Shown one piece after another: positions 37,978 through 47,932 of a stretch of 64,000 nt of DNA; position 1 is the stretch's first letter; each line of letters starts with the position of its first letter. Source of the DNA: Deinococcus sp. KNUC1210 (GTDB taxonomy: Bacteria; Deinococcota; Deinococci; Deinococcales; Deinococcaceae); contig NZ_CP092196.1 of assembly GCF_022344005.1 (NCBI RefSeq), positions 310,001-374,000 of the forward strand. Direction: 5' to 3'. Position numbers and translations under genes: made by a program. The notes under the pieces were generated by a model. The model did not search any database. It was not told the origin of the DNA and saw only the letters and a list, made by a program, of their open reading frames with translations.

Positions 37978-38190
37978 AAGATCAAGTTCGCCAACTTCCA
38001 GCAACTCACCCGCCAGATCACGCTGCCCGTCGCACTCAGCACCCCCGAAGCCCTGCACCGCGTGGCGGTGATGCTTCTCACGCCAGCGTTATTGCAGGGC
38101 CGAGCAGTCCGCCTGCTGGGCATGACGGTCGGCGCGCTGCAAGACGCCGATCAACTCCCAGCGCAACCGGCCCTCTTTCAAGACGTCTGA
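37978..38190 (+). pseudogene. DNA polymerase IV (Y family), C-terminal fragment
   Basis: KIKFANFQQLTRQITLPVAL followed by LLTPALLQGRAVRLLGMTVG and a stop: the little-finger domain end of DinB-type translesion polymerases. Palm and fingers are missing, and no start is present. Joined directly to the IS200 tnpA. Confidence 0.75.
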
Positions 38191-38272
38191 GTCGCCACCA
38201 GCACCGCCCCACTCCGATGTCCACGTGGACAGGCATTGCGAGGGCCCTCAATTGAGCAGGCGGCCCTGCTCT

Positions 38273-38656
38273 TCAGCCACGCCTCGGACCACACGCGGTT
38301 GCCGCCAGCATCATCGCGCTCGTCGTCCCACCCGCCAAGCCCAAGTACGCCGCTGCATGCACGCCCTCGAATCCCGCCATCAGCGCCGATACCCCAGACC
38401 CCCGCAGCCGCGCATACCAATCCTGCCCCAACGCCAGGATGTCCACCCCCGCATTCCCATCCAGCAGCGCAATCTCGCGCGCTTGCCGCTCAAGTTCCAC
38501 GCTGTACTCCAACAGCAGTTCGGCAGACGGACGCGCTTCGCTGAACATCGGCGCATACTTCACCGCCGCCAGAATCTGCAAGGCCGCGGTGATACAGGTC
38601 TCGAACGCTTGCAGGTTCGCAGGGTGACTCCATGATGAATGCTCGAACGCCGTCAT
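38273..38656 (-). CDS. Hypothetical protein
   Basis: 127 residues, Ala-rich and helical (TCITAALQILAAVKYAPMFS, LLLEYSVELERQAREIALLD). No signal peptide or family recognised. It starts ATGA-overlapped with the gene at 38653-38847, with GGGGAGG before the ATG, so the two form an operon. The last residues (ACGPRRG) may follow a frame change. Confidence 0.5.
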   Translation of the reverse strand: MTAFEHSSWSHPANLQAFETCITAALQILAAVKYAPMFSEARPSAELLLEYSVELERQAREIALLDGNAGVDILALGQDWYARLRGSGVSALMAGFEGVHAAAYLGLAGGTTSAMMLAATACGPRRG

Positions 38657-38847
38657 GCCTCCCCGTGCCCACCCGTCGGGTATTCGCTCGGCGCGGCAGT
38701 TCCTCCCGAGTTGAGCTGATACCCGGTGCCGGGTTCAGCCAGCAGAACAGCCATCCGAAACTCGCTCACCGTCACTCCATGCTCACGCGGCGTGATAACA
38801 GCAGGCGCACCGCGAAAGCGGATTCGGCAGCGGAGCTGACAGACCAT
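38653..38847 (-). CDS. Small hypothetical protein
   Basis: 64 residues (MVCQLRCRIRFRGAPAVITP to EYPTGGHGEA), soluble and basic at the start. Overlaps the next gene by 4 nt, which supports it being real. No family recognised. Confidence 0.45.
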   Translation of the reverse strand: MVCQLRCRIRFRGAPAVITPREHGVTVSEFRMAVLLAEPGTGYQLNSGGTAAPSEYPTGGHGEA

Positions 38848-38921
38848 ACGACCAGTCTACCCGCCCAACCAGGCCCTCCGGCGCAACAGGGGGCGGACAG
38901 CGCGTCCCAGTGACAACCCTC

Positions 38922-39662
38922 TCAGTCCTGATCCTCAAGCGCAATCACCGGCGGCTCCATCAACTCATCCATCGACGCCTGCCGGATCACATACCCGACT
39001 CGCCGCACTGTCGTGATCAACCCCTGTAGATGCACCAACCCCAGCTTGGCCCGCAGCGTCGTCATATGCGCGTCAATCACATTACTTTGCCTGGAGTGTT
39101 CCTTCTCTGGCCACAGTTCCCGAACAATCGCTGACCGCGACAACGGTTGGTCCACACGCTGCAGCAGCACCGTCAAGAGTTGCCGTTCGGTCTTGGTCAG
39201 TGGCAGCGGATAACCTTGGAACGTCACCAGATGCCGCTGCGGCCACACCACCAACCCGTGCGACAACAGGTGTGCTTGATGCTGAGATCGCCGCAGCCGC
39301 GCGCCAATCCTGGCGACCATCTCCGCGATCACCATTGGCTTGACCAACACCTGGTCCGCCCCAGCCTGCATCAGTTCAACCGTTTCCTCGGGCACATCAC
39401 AGGCCGTCAGCACGAAAACTGGGACGGTGCTGTTGAGCCGCAGACGGCGAAGCACGTCGCGTCCTGGTCCGTCCGGGAGGACTGCGTCCACGACGACCAG
39501 GCTCGGGGGTACCTCGCGTGCCAGTGTTAAGCCGGTCATCACCGAGGTGGCCCGTTGGACCGGATGCCCCGCATCCTCCAATGCTGCTTTCAGCGGCTCC
39601 GCAAAAGATTGATCGGAGGTGATCATGAGAATGCAGCTGGGCGGCATGTCGCATGATGTCAT
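38922..39662 (-). CDS. OmpR/PhoB-type response regulator
   Basis: Receiver domain (ILMITSDQSFAEPLKAALED) with the phospho-acceptor Asp in VVVDAVLPDGP, the switch Thr in VFVLTA and Lys in VLVKPM; then a winged-helix DNA-binding domain (PLTKTERQLLTVLLQ, SNVIDAHMTTLRAKLG, RRVGYVI). The acidic pair near the N-terminus is reduced to one Asp, so phosphorylation may be atypical. Start at MTSCDMPPSC or five codons later at MPPSC; neither has a clear ribosome site. No partner kinase adjoins it. Confidence 0.88.
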   Translation of the reverse strand: MTSCDMPPSCILMITSDQSFAEPLKAALEDAGHPVQRATSVMTGLTLAREVPPSLVVVDAVLPDGPGRDVLRRLRLNSTVPVFVLTACDVPEETVELMQAGADQVLVKPMVIAEMVARIGARLRRSQHQAHLLSHGLVVWPQRHLVTFQGYPLPLTKTERQLLTVLLQRVDQPLSRSAIVRELWPEKEHSRQSNVIDAHMTTLRAKLGLVHLQGLITTVRRVGYVIRQASMDELMEPPVIALEDQD

Positions 39663-40017
39663 GCACCGAACAACGCGCCATTTACACTTCTTAGAGCCTT
39701 GAACGCCTTCTTGAGAGCCATCTGAAGCCGCCCTCCGAATTGACAACCCGAGGGCGCCGGGGAAAGGAAAGCGATGTCGACGAAACGCATCCGCGTGGTC
39801 TGTCTTCGGCAAACTCCACCCGTCCGAATCCGCTTCTCCTCAACGCAGCGCGTAGCGTCAGCGCCGACATGTTCGCTCTCCGCTCGTAGAGGATCCTCTG
39901 ACGGCTCCGGGGCACGCTGAACACACCGCGGACGGTTCACCGCTTCCTGAGGTCCACACGCCGTCGCCCGCCATTCATGCGTCGTAAACTGTCAGAAGCG
40001 AATCAGGTACACGCTGT
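39663..40017. other. No confident gene
   Basis: A minus-strand frame at 39691-39870 (SALTLRAALRRSGFGRVEFA) could be a gene remnant but matches nothing I know. No other structure seen. Confidence 0.3.
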
Positions 40018-40031
40018 TATGCTGTCAACAA
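40018..40031 (+). promoter_or_regulatory. Leaderless promoter of the HTH/photolyase-glycosylase operon
   Basis: TATGCT as -10, 8 nt before the ATG at 40032. CTGTCA-like word (AACTGTCAG) at about -35 distance near 39988-39996. No match to the deinococcal radiation-response palindrome was seen. Confidence 0.45.
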
Positions 40032-40382
40032 ATGACGTCCCCCGCATCCCTCCTGCGCACGCTCCGACTTGAACGCGGATGGACCCTGCGTCAGCTCGCC
40101 CATCAGATGCAAACAAGTGTGGCGTGTCTCTCCGATCTGGAGCGCGGCAAAGGCGCACACGCTGAGCTCCTCGTCCGGCTCGCCCAGCTGTATCACGTGC
40201 CGCCGTACGTCCTGTCCCAGACGCTGCCTCCAGGCCTAGCTGAACTGGTGGCCCATCCAGACACGAACTTCTCGCCAGCGTGGATTCAGACCCTCTGCCG
40301 TCTGGAATTCCGCCATGGCCAGGAGCTCAGTGCACAGGCGTGGTGGAGCCTCTCGGAAACCCTTCGGCAGTCGTTGCCATGA
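40032..40382 (+). CDS. XRE family HTH protein
   Basis: 116 residues. An N-terminal lambda-repressor-type helix-turn-helix ([40 protein letters not shown]) and a C-terminal helical half without a known ligand domain. It sits 40 bp before the photolyase-glycosylase gene on the same strand, with no hairpin between, so the two are likely cotranscribed and the protein is a candidate regulator of the operon. Confidence 0.82.
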   Translation: MTSPASLLRTLRLERGWTLRQLAHQMQTSVACLSDLERGKGAHAELLVRLAQLYHVPPYVLSQTLPPGLAELVAHPDTNFSPAWIQTLCRLEFRHGQELSAQAWWSLSETLRQSLP

Positions 40383-40422
40383 CGACCCTGTTGACGCCAC
40401 GCCCCCTATTCGACGAGCCCTC

Positions 40423-42747
40423 ATGACTGCTTTCGACACACGCGCTCGACACCCGCACACGTCCGTGCAGGTGGTGTGGTTTAAGAAGGATCTGCGCATC
40501 CACGATCATCAACCGCTACTCGAAGCGGCTGTCCGAGGCCCCGTGCTCCCGCTCTACATCTACGAGCCGGAGCAGTTGCACCATCCGGAATTCGGCGGCC
40601 ATCATCTGCACTATCTCAACCAGTGCCTCGCTGAGCTTGACGACGCGCTGGGTTCCCTCGGCTCCCCCCTGATCTGTCGACACGGCGAAGCAGTCCAAGT
40701 CTTTGAGGCGCTGCACCAGGAAGTCGGTGCGTTTACACTCTGGGCGCACGAAGAGACCGGCAATGGCGTCAGCGATCAGCGAGATCGCCGAGTCCGTGCA
40801 TGGTGCCGCGCACGAGGGCTGTCGTTCACCGAGCTGCCGCAGAACGGGGTGGTGCGGCGCATGGTCAACCGCGACGGCTGGGCGGATACCTGGGAAGCCC
40901 GCCTGGGTGTCCCTCCGCTGCCCAGCCCAGAACAGCTCACGCCTATCGCTCTTCCAGCGAGTGGCCTCCTCAATCACACAGCGCTCGCGCTGGCGCCCAA
41001 CGGCAAGACCATCCCTCAGGGTGGGCGTCACACCGCCGAAGCCACGCTGACAAGCTTCCTCAGCATCCGGGGTGTTCGGTACCAGACCGAGATGAGCAGT
41101 CCCCTGACCGCCGAAGACAGTTGCTCCCGGCTCAGCGCCCCATTGGCGTTCGGCACGCTCAGCCTGCGAGAAGTCGTGCAGGCGACCCGTCAGCGCCTCG
41201 CCGCCGTCAGCGGGGACCGAGACGCTGATCCGCGCTGGGTGCGTTCCCTGCGAGCCTTCGAGAGCCGCCTGCACTGGCACTGTCATTTCATGCAGCGCCT
41301 GGAATCCGAACCTGAGATGGAGTTCCGTCCCCTCAACCGCGCCTTCGATCAGCTGCGCCCCGACTGGCATCAACTGCGCTACGACCGCTGGGCCGCCGGA
41401 CAGACCGGGTATCCCCTCCAGGATGCGTGCATGCGGATGCTTGAAACGACCGGCTGGCTGAATTTCCGCATGCGGGCCATGACCATCTCCTTTGCCAGCC
41501 AACTGCTGTGGCTCCCCTGGCAGAAACCCGGCGAATACCTGGCGCATCAGTGGCTGGACAACGAACCGGGCATTCACTGGGCGCAGGTACAGATGCAGAG
41601 CAGTACCGTGGGCATCAACCGCGTCCGCATCTACAATCCCACCAAGCAGGCCCGCGACCAGGACCCGACCGGTGTGTTTATTCGCCGCTGGGTGCCGGAG
41701 TTGCGCGATGTTCCCACCGACTTCATTCATGCGCCCTGGGAATGGAGTGGCGCGTCTCGCCTGAAGTACCCAGCCCCCATCGTGGACGCGGAGCGGGCCA
41801 TGCGCACGGCGAAAGCCAAGATCATGGCGGTCTGGCACACCGCCACGTTCGAAGCGGAAGCGCGGCGCATCTACACCTTGCACGGCAGCCGCAAGAAGGC
41901 CGTGATGCGGGCCGAGCGAGTCGCCCGCGGTCTGCCGGAACGGCCACGCCGCCCTGCCTCGAAACCTCGCCCGGGTTCTGTCCCTCGAACGGACACGCAG
42001 CCCGGACTCTTTGAGACGGTGAGCCCGGTGGGAGCGCCGATTGTGCCTGCACGCCTGCCGGTGTCGTGGCAGACCGCCCTGACGGACGCCTTCGCAGCTC
42101 CGTCGTTCTACCAGCTCAAAGACCTGCTGATCGCTGAACGCGCGGCCCACACCATCTACCCACCGGCCCCCGACGTCTTCAACGCGCTGCGCCTCACGCC
42201 ACTGGAACACGTCAAAGTCCTGATCCTGGGGCAAGACCCGTATCACGGCGCTGGTCAGGCACAGGGCCTGAGTTTCAGCGTGCCCCCAGGAATCCGCGTG
42301 CCACCGAGTCTGCAGAACATCTACCGCGAACTCCAGACGGACCTCCCCGGGTTCACGCCCCCTCGGCACGGCGATCTGCGCGCCTGGGCGAGTCAGGGCG
42401 TCTTGCTGCTCAATGCCGTGCTGACCGTGCGAGCAGGTGCGCCGAACAGCCACGCTGGCCTCGGATGGGAGCCGTTCACCGACGCGGTGATCCGAGCGGT
42501 CAATGCCAAGTCAGAACGGGTCGTGTTTCTCCTGTGGGGTCGCTACGCTCGGAACAAGGCCAAGCTGGTCACCGGCCCACAGCACCGTATCATCGAGAGT
42601 GCGCATCCCAGTCCGCTGAGTGCCGCGCAGTTCCTGGGCACCCGACCGTTCTCGAGGGCGAATGCCGCCTTGATCGAAGCAGGCGAAACACCGATTGACT
42701 GGCGGGTGCCGGTGGCGTCTGAACGTACGCAATCAAGGCAACGTTGA
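40423..42747 (+). CDS. Fusion of photolyase/cryptochrome-family protein and uracil-DNA glycosylase
   Basis: One uninterrupted 774-residue ORF. Residues about 10-140 are the photolyase Rossmann antenna domain ([20 protein letters not shown]); about 200-470 the FAD-binding helical domain, with [37 protein letters not shown] and [12 protein letters not shown] basic Pro/Arg linker (about 505-545) leads to a complete family 1 uracil-DNA glycosylase: GQDPYH with the catalytic Asp at 605, GLSFSVPPG, and HPSPLS with the catalytic His at 728. Both active sites look intact. No stop, frame change or ribosome site lies at the joint. Light-driven dimer reversal and uracil removal would be linked in one protein; whether the photolyase half repairs CPDs, 6-4 products or only senses light is not decidable here. 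Confidence 0.92.
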   Translation: MTAFDTRARHPHTSVQVVWFKKDLRIHDHQPLLEAAVRGPVLPLYIYEPEQLHHPEFGGHHLHYLNQCLAELDDALGSLGSPLICRHGEAVQVFEALHQEVGAFTLWAHEETGNGVSDQRDRRVRAWCRARGLSFTELPQNGVVRRMVNRDGWADTWEARLGVPPLPSPEQLTPIALPASGLLNHTALALAPNGKTIPQGGRHTAEATLTSFLSIRGVRYQTEMSSPLTAEDSCSRLSAPLAFGTLSLREVVQATRQRLAAVSGDRDADPRWVRSLRAFESRLHWHCHFMQRLESEPEMEFRPLNRAFDQLRPDWHQLRYDRWAAGQTGYPLQDACMRMLETTGWLNFRMRAMTISFASQLLWLPWQKPGEYLAHQWLDNEPGIHWAQVQMQSSTVGINRVRIYNPTKQARDQDPTGVFIRRWVPELRDVPTDFIHAPWEWSGASRLKYPAPIVDAERAMRTAKAKIMAVWHTATFEAEARRIYTLHGSRKKAVMRAERVARGLPERPRRPASKPRPGSVPRTDTQPGLFETVSPVGAPIVPARLPVSWQTALTDAFAAPSFYQLKDLLIAERAAHTIYPPAPDVFNALRLTPLEHVKVLILGQDPYHGAGQAQGLSFSVPPGIRVPPSLQNIYRELQTDLPGFTPPRHGDLRAWASQGVLLLNAVLTVRAGAPNSHAGLGWEPFTDAVIRAVNAKSERVVFLLWGRYARNKAKLVTGPQHRIIESAHPSPLSAAQFLGTRPFSRANAALIEAGETPIDWRVPVASERTQSRQR

Positions 42748-42774
42748 ACCGCCGTGCGCTGTCGTCGTTCGCCG

Positions 42775-44430
42775 TTACGTCATTCCAGGCAGCGCTGGAG
42801 CAGCCGTGAGCGGCAGACCCGCCAGTCGCAGGGCCTTCACCGTCACCGCCCGTCCATTGATGCGGGCCTCCCCAAAGGCAATCAGCGCCGAGGCATCCCG
42901 GAGCAGCTGCCGGTGGGCTTCCCACAAATCCGGGCTGATGATCAGCTGCACGCGCGTGTGGCGATCTTCCAGGACGAAGAACGCAAACCCTCTCGCGGTG
43001 GGTGGTCGCTGCCGGACAATCACCAGGCCTGCCGTCCAGTGCTGCTGACAATGCCGGAGCTGCGCCAGCGGCACGCACCCCAAGTCACGCAGTCGAGCGC
43101 GGTGCGCGTCCAGCGGATGCCGCCCCGCTTCCGAATACCCTTTGGTGCGTAGATCCAGCGACAGCAGTTCCTCCTCACCCAACTCGGGCAGGAACGGTGG
43201 GTCTTCGGTGGGCGTGAGCAGGGCCCGCTGTCCAGGCGGCCGAGCGTTGGCCAACGCAGTGAGCGCGTAGAACGCCGCTCGCCGCTGCACACCCAGGCCG
43301 TCGAACGCACCCGCCTTCACCAGCGTCTCGAGCGCGTCCCGGTGGATCGTCACTCGGTCATACAGGTCTTCTACGCTCTGGAATCGGCCCCGCACCAGCC
43401 GCTCCTGCACGATGCTCCGGACCGCATCCTCGCCGAACCCATCGACCTTCAGCGGCACCCGCACACTTCGCTCACTCTCTGCCCGAAAAGACACACCTGA
43501 GCGATTCACGTCGATGGGGGAGACTGTCACACCCCAGGGCCGCGCCTCCTGCGCCAGGGTAGCAGCAGGCCACATCCCCGGTGCCTCCGTCAACAGGCCC
43601 ACCAGAAACGCCGCCGGATGGTGATGCCGCATCCACGCGCTGGCATAACTGTGCTGCGCGAACGCGTGCGCGTGACTCTCCGCGAAGCCATAGCCCCGGA
43701 ACATCGCGCACATGGCGAACACCTCCTCGGCCTCCCAGGGGAATGCACCCGTCGTCCGGGCCGCCCCTTCCACGAAGGCCGCACGAAGCTGGGCCAGTTC
43801 TGCGTCGTCTTCCACCTTGCTCAGCCGACTCCGGAAGCGGTCCGCCTGCGGCCAGTCATACCCCGCGTAGTGCACCGCGAGCCGCAGAATCTGCTCCTGA
43901 AACATCAGCGTCCCGTGGGTCGGCGCGAGAATCGTTCGCAGCGGTTCGGGCAACGCCGGCACCGCTTCCTCCCCCGTGCCCGCCGCACATACGGATGCAC
44001 CGTCCCGCTCTGAATCGGTCCTGGCCGCACCAGCGCAATCTGGTGCGCCAACTCCGTCAGGTTCTTCGGCTGTAAGCGGACGGTCATCTGCACCTGTGCG
44101 GGCGATTCGATCTGAAACAGGCCCATCGTGTCGCCGGACGCGATGCGCTGCCACACCGTTGGATCGTCTGGCAGTTCGCCGTAGTCCACCCAGCGCCCAG
44201 TCAGTCGCAGCACCTCCTCTCTCGCCCGCTCCAGGGCTGCGAGCATCCGCAGCCCCAGCAGATCCAGCTTGATCAACCCGAGCTTCTCGACATCGTCCTT
44301 GTCGAAGAACAGCAGCCGAATCCCCCGGTGCTGCGCTGGAGCGGTGAGTAATACGTCAGCGGCTTGGCCGACAGCACCGTCCCTCCGGAGTGCAGGGCCA
44401 GGTGGCGGACGTGGCGGGGTTCGATGCGTT
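42775..44430 (-). pseudogene. dnaE2: Error-prone DNA polymerase DnaE2, 5'-truncated and frameshifted
   Basis: C-terminal half of an alpha-type DNA polymerase III subunit of the damage-inducible DnaE2 class: RHLALHSGGTVLSAKPLTYY, DKDDVEKLGLIKLDLLGLRM, QEQILRLAVHYAGYDWPQAD, the helix-hairpin-helix region and an OB domain (TAGLVIVRQRPPTARGFAFF). Two single-base losses in G runs (43971-43975 and 44322-44326) split it. The PHP domain and the palm with the catalytic Asps are missing: homology begins at about 44430, where an ABC ATPase fragment abuts. It cannot be an active polymerase. Confidence 0.85.
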
Positions 44431-44431
44431 C

Positions 44432-44636
44432 CCAACATCACCTACGACCTGACGGAGGGGTACTTCCCGGCCGACCGCCTGGGCGTCATGAACTCAGGAG
44501 AGTTGGTGCACCCGAGCAGATCTATCACCAGCTAGTCAGCCTCTTCGTCGCGCACTTTACTGGGTCGCTCGGCAGCGTGACGGTCACCGTCGCCGGGTCA
44601 GTGCTGACTTACGCTGGGATGCACTTGCAGCGCCGA
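44432..44636 (+). pseudogene. ABC transporter ATP-binding protein, internal fragment
   Basis: ITYDLTEGYFPADRLGVMNS (the H-loop region, with Tyr in place of the switch His) then, after a frame change, PEQIYHQLVSLFVAHFTG, as in sulfate/putrescine-type importer ATPases. No Walker A or B. Lies between the dnaE2 breakpoint and an IS630-type end. Confidence 0.6.
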
Positions 44637-44672
44637 TTGATACCTGCATCAATCGGTCACACCTGTCAAGTT
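44637..44672. repeat. Solitary IS630-type end
   Basis: TTGATACCTGCATCAATCGG followed by TCACACCTGTC matches the transposase-end side of the IS630 copies and the miniature element at 31496. Confidence 0.55.
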
Positions 44673-44977
44673 GATAAGCTGAGGTTCCTCCGTTTGGTTC
44701 TGAGTCAAAGTTGCTACCGCTGGCTGGCTCAGGCAGGTGGTGAAAGAACGTGTACCAGGGGATACAGATTGAGGCCTAGATCGCTCCCCTTGCGTTGGTG
44801 CTGGAGGGCCGCGGCCATGCCCTCTCACTCGTCCGGAGAGGATCACTCTCTCTTCAGAGTGGAAGCTTTTTGATGACGATACACCGTACCTCGGAAGTCG
44901 CTGTAGTGCGGCGTCACCTAGCTTCACCCTTTGAGCGCATGTTGACCTCACACCCTACCGTCAATGTTCGCTCAAGG
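44673..44977. other. No gene seen
   Basis: No convincing frame; no hairpin recognised downstream of the binding-protein gene. Confidence 0.3.
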
Positions 44978-46177
44978 TTACTTGAGTTTGTCGGCGGAGA
45001 CGATCTGGATCTTCGCGACTTGCGGCTGCAGCAGGTCGTCCAGCTTCATGATCAGCACCCGTGAACGGTCGCGTTCCCCCGTATTCGAGAAGGCAATTGC
45101 ACCGGTGATGGTTTTACAGTCGGCGGCCGTCATGGCTGAGCAGGCTGGGAGCGTGGAAGTACGCACTGCGGCACTGACCTGTGCGCGATTCGGCATGCCC
45201 TTGACGAGCGAGGTCTTGAGCGCCGTGAGCAGCATATTGGCCGCATCATACGCGTACAGCGTCACCCCGCTGGGCGAGGTCTGGTATGCCGCCTGATAGG
45301 TTGCGGTAAAGGAGGGAGCATTCGAGAACGACGAGACCGGGCCGTATACGGTGCTGTAGACCACGCCGACCGCATCAATCCCGGTGCGCTTCACGAAGCT
45401 AGGTGAGTCGAGACCGTCACTCCCAACAAAGGTCGAGGTCACACCGGCCGCTCGGAGCGCCTTGACGAGAAGAGGGCCGTTGTCGTCGCTACCGCCGAAG
45501 TACACCACGGGTGCCGCGCTGGTTTTGATGCGTTTGACGGTGTCGGCGATCTGTACTGCACCGGACGCCCCTGCATACCCGGCAACATTGATATGCAGGG
45601 TCTTGAGGTTGTTCATCATCACTCGGGTGAGACCATTGCCGTAGGCGGTGTTATCTGAGACGACATACACGCTCTTGGCATGAAGCTCGTCATGAATGTA
45701 CTGAGCGGCGGCCACCGCCTGCGCCTGATCCGGCGCCACCAGACGGTTGAAGTTGACCCACTGATGCGACGTCAGCAGATCATTGGTGCTCGCTGGCGTG
45801 ATCATCGCCAATTTGCTCGTCGCAAACTCCTGCGCCACCACGTTCGACACGCTGGAATTCACTGCTCCCACAACCCCAAGGATGGTTGGATCGGCAACGA
45901 TACTCTTCGCTAGCTTCGTTCCGATCGCCGGTGAAGACTGGTCATCGAACGACACCACTTGCAGATCCTGCCCGAGCGCCTTGAACGCCGCCACCTGCTG
46001 CTGCACCGCGAGTTCCACACCGCGCTTGACTTCAAGACCGAACGGCCCCAGCCCGCCAGTCAGTGGGGTGACGACCGCAATCTTGATGGTGGCAGCGCTG
46101 GCTGACCCCAGCAACAGACCGGCCGTGAGTGTGAAGCAGATCAACCGTCGGGTGGTGTGGAAGGGCTTCATCTTCAT
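44978..46177 (-). CDS. Branched-chain amino acid ABC transporter substrate-binding protein
   Basis: 399-residue periplasmic-type binding protein (Peripla_BP_6, LivJ type). [20 protein letters not shown] and following LLLGSASA form a signal peptide without a lipobox Cys. The two-lobe fold shows [55 protein letters not shown] and [13 protein letters not shown]. It would deliver an amino acid or similar ligand to an importer, but no permease or ATPase lies beside it. Start chosen at the first Met of MKMK; residues before it come from IS6-end DNA at 46233, which lies in the promoter region. Confidence 0.88.
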   Translation of the reverse strand: MKMKPFHTTRRLICFTLTAGLLLGSASAATIKIAVVTPLTGGLGPFGLEVKRGVELAVQQQVAAFKALGQDLQVVSFDDQSSPAIGTKLAKSIVADPTILGVVGAVNSSVSNVVAQEFATSKLAMITPASTNDLLTSHQWVNFNRLVAPDQAQAVAAAQYIHDELHAKSVYVVSDNTAYGNGLTRVMMNNLKTLHINVAGYAGASGAVQIADTVKRIKTSAAPVVYFGGSDDNGPLLVKALRAAGVTSTFVGSDGLDSPSFVKRTGIDAVGVVYSTVYGPVSSFSNAPSFTATYQAAYQTSPSGVTLYAYDAANMLLTALKTSLVKGMPNRAQVSAAVRTSTLPACSAMTAADCKTITGAIAFSNTGERDRSRVLIMKLDDLLQPQVAKIQIVSADKLK

Positions 46178-46232
46178 GCCCGAGTGTAGACAGTGCCATA
46201 TCACAGAATTCTTCTGGGACTCATGCACCATC

Positions 46233-46248
46233 GGCTGTGTTGCCTTAT
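46233..46248. repeat. Solitary IS6-type terminal repeat
   Basis: GGCTGTGTTGCCTTAT differs from the IS6 ends at 14527 and 16618 at two positions. About 55 bp before the binding-protein start, so it may have altered that promoter. Confidence 0.45.
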
Positions 46249-46329
46249 AGACCCACTTGTTCTGTCAATCCATTTCGTGCTGGCCCTGCCAGCAGCCTCT
46301 ACAGGGTAACGCATGCTGTATGCCAACTA

Positions 46330-47504
46330 GTGGATCACCACAGGCATGAGGCAAGTTATTCGCAAGCCGGGTAGTGGCGCTTGAGGGTTTCCCGAGCGGC
46401 AGGTGTCGAGAATTGCCAATTCACCCGTACAGACCGCGTATTGCGGTCTGTTTGCCATGCCAGAAGTTCCCGCTCCACTGCCTGCTTGGTCGCCAGGCGC
46501 TGACCAAGGCACTGCCGTTGCAGCGCGGACCATTCCAGTTCAGCCATGTTGAGCCACGAAACGTGCTTTGGCGTGTAGCTCCACTCGAAACGCCGGGACA
46601 ATCGCCGTGCTTCCTCCGCGGAGAAGTGCTGATACAGGGCCGCTGGCGTATGAGTGGACAGCTGATCAAGGACCAGGCAGATCTTCTCCGCTTGCGGGGA
46701 GCGCAACTCCCGGGCCTGGAGCTGCGCAGCGAACTCGGCATTCCCTCGCCATTCGGTGACGGTCACCGTCCGTTGACCGGTCAGTGGTTCAAAGGCCACG
46801 AAGAAATTCACTGTGCCACAGCGCTTGTCTTCATGGTCCACCCGTGCCGGGGAGCCCGGCACGGGTGGCAACGGCTCTCGGACATGATCGAGGAGTTGAT
46901 AAGACTTTTCGTCGAAGCAAACCACCGGCCGCAGCGGATCGTACGGCTGAGCAGAGGTATCTAGGACCTGTTCCATGCGCCAGACGAAGTCCGCGCCTAC
47001 CTGAGCGACACACCAACTTTGAACCTGCCACGGTTTGAGCGCGTTTTTTCAGTGTTCTCCGCACCGTTTCATCGCTGATGCGGTCCACCACACCCAGCGT
47101 CACCAAGCGATCGGCCAGCAGTTGCATCGTCCATGTCTCCCGACCCTCGGGCGCAGAGCACACCTCGGCGATCAGGATCGACGTCTGCTGTGGGTTGAGT
47201 TTCGGAGCCTGTTTGGGCCGTGCCTTCTCGTAGAGGGCGGCCTGCAGGCCGCCCTCTACATATTTACGTCGGATGGAGGCAACCGTTGCAGGATTGACGC
47301 CGTGTCGCTCCGCTATATCGCGATCCAGGAGGCCTTGATCACTGAGCAACAGCAGACGTGCTCGGATCATGACCCGAGCACTCAGCACCCCTTTGCGCGT
47401 CATGTCCGCCAGCTGTTGCCGCTCTTCATCCTTCAGCTTCACGACCCACTGTTTCTGTCGTCCCATTCCCTATCTTAGCTGACTCCATGCTTGTGGTCGT
47501 CCAC
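46330..47504. mobile_element. IS630-family insertion sequence
   Basis: 1175 bp. Ends read inward GTGGATCACCACAGGCATG (left) and GTGGACGACCACAAGCATG (right), and TA lies on each side (46328-46329, 47505-47506), the IS630/Tc1 target duplication. Unrelated in its ends to the IS630 at 62625. Confidence 0.85.
46356..47466 (-). CDS. IS630-family transposase in two overlapping frames
   Basis: Frame one (47466 to 46831) starts MGRQKQWVVKLKDEERQQLA and carries the two helix-turn-helix units. Frame two (46976 to 46356) carries the DDE domain: VVCFDEKSYQLL, CLVLDQLSTHTP and NMAELEWSALQ. The switch falls at AAAAAA (47044-47049): dropping one A joins TVRRTLKK to ALKPWQVQSW and on to FVWRMEQVL. This may be programmed slippage, as in some IS630 members, or a simple lesion. 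Confidence 0.8.
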
Positions 47505-47719
47505 TAGGGGGCATGGAGGAACTGACACTGCGTACAGCGCCAGAGGTATGGCAGCCGATCCTCCGCACGTCTGCCAGCACAACACGCAGCGGCGGTGAGC
47601 GAGTGAACGCCACCGCGCACTGGAAACAGGAGGAACGGTACCACCCATGCGCCCGCACACTTACTCACGACACGTCCACTCGGTTTCACCCCCTGGCGAG
47701 AAGGAGCCGCACAAGACTG

Positions 47720-47880
47720 CCTGCGCCCGAGTAATTGAGCGGCTTCACCCACAACCCTGCGCCATCTTCATCTATCACAAACCGCCGCAGTTCACGATAC
47801 GCCCGTTCGTCGATCTACCAGTCCGCTGGAATCAGCAGGAGCACCAACGGAGAAGCACTCAGTTCGGCTAGAGCAGAATC
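47720..47880 (-). pseudogene. Decayed paralogue of the gene at 53545-53855
   Basis: SPLVLLLIPADW-stop-IDERAYRELRRFVIDEDGAG and LWVKPLN match PLVLLLIPADWQVEEQASCE and LWVKPLD of the other copy. An in-frame TAG replaces a Gln codon. 47507-47719 shows no gene. Confidence 0.55.
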
Positions 47881-47932
47881 ATGCCGCACGTTGCCTTCTA
47901 CAGAAGGCAGGCATCGTCACGTCGTATTGCAA

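Noticed and set aside
39980..40031. Radiation/desiccation response motif before the HTH/photolyase operon
   Set aside because: I looked for a TTATGTCA/TGACATAA-type palindrome and did not find one.
40516..42453. 645-residue open frame antisense to the photolyase-glycosylase gene
   Set aside because: Shadow of the sense gene; no start site, motif or context supports it.
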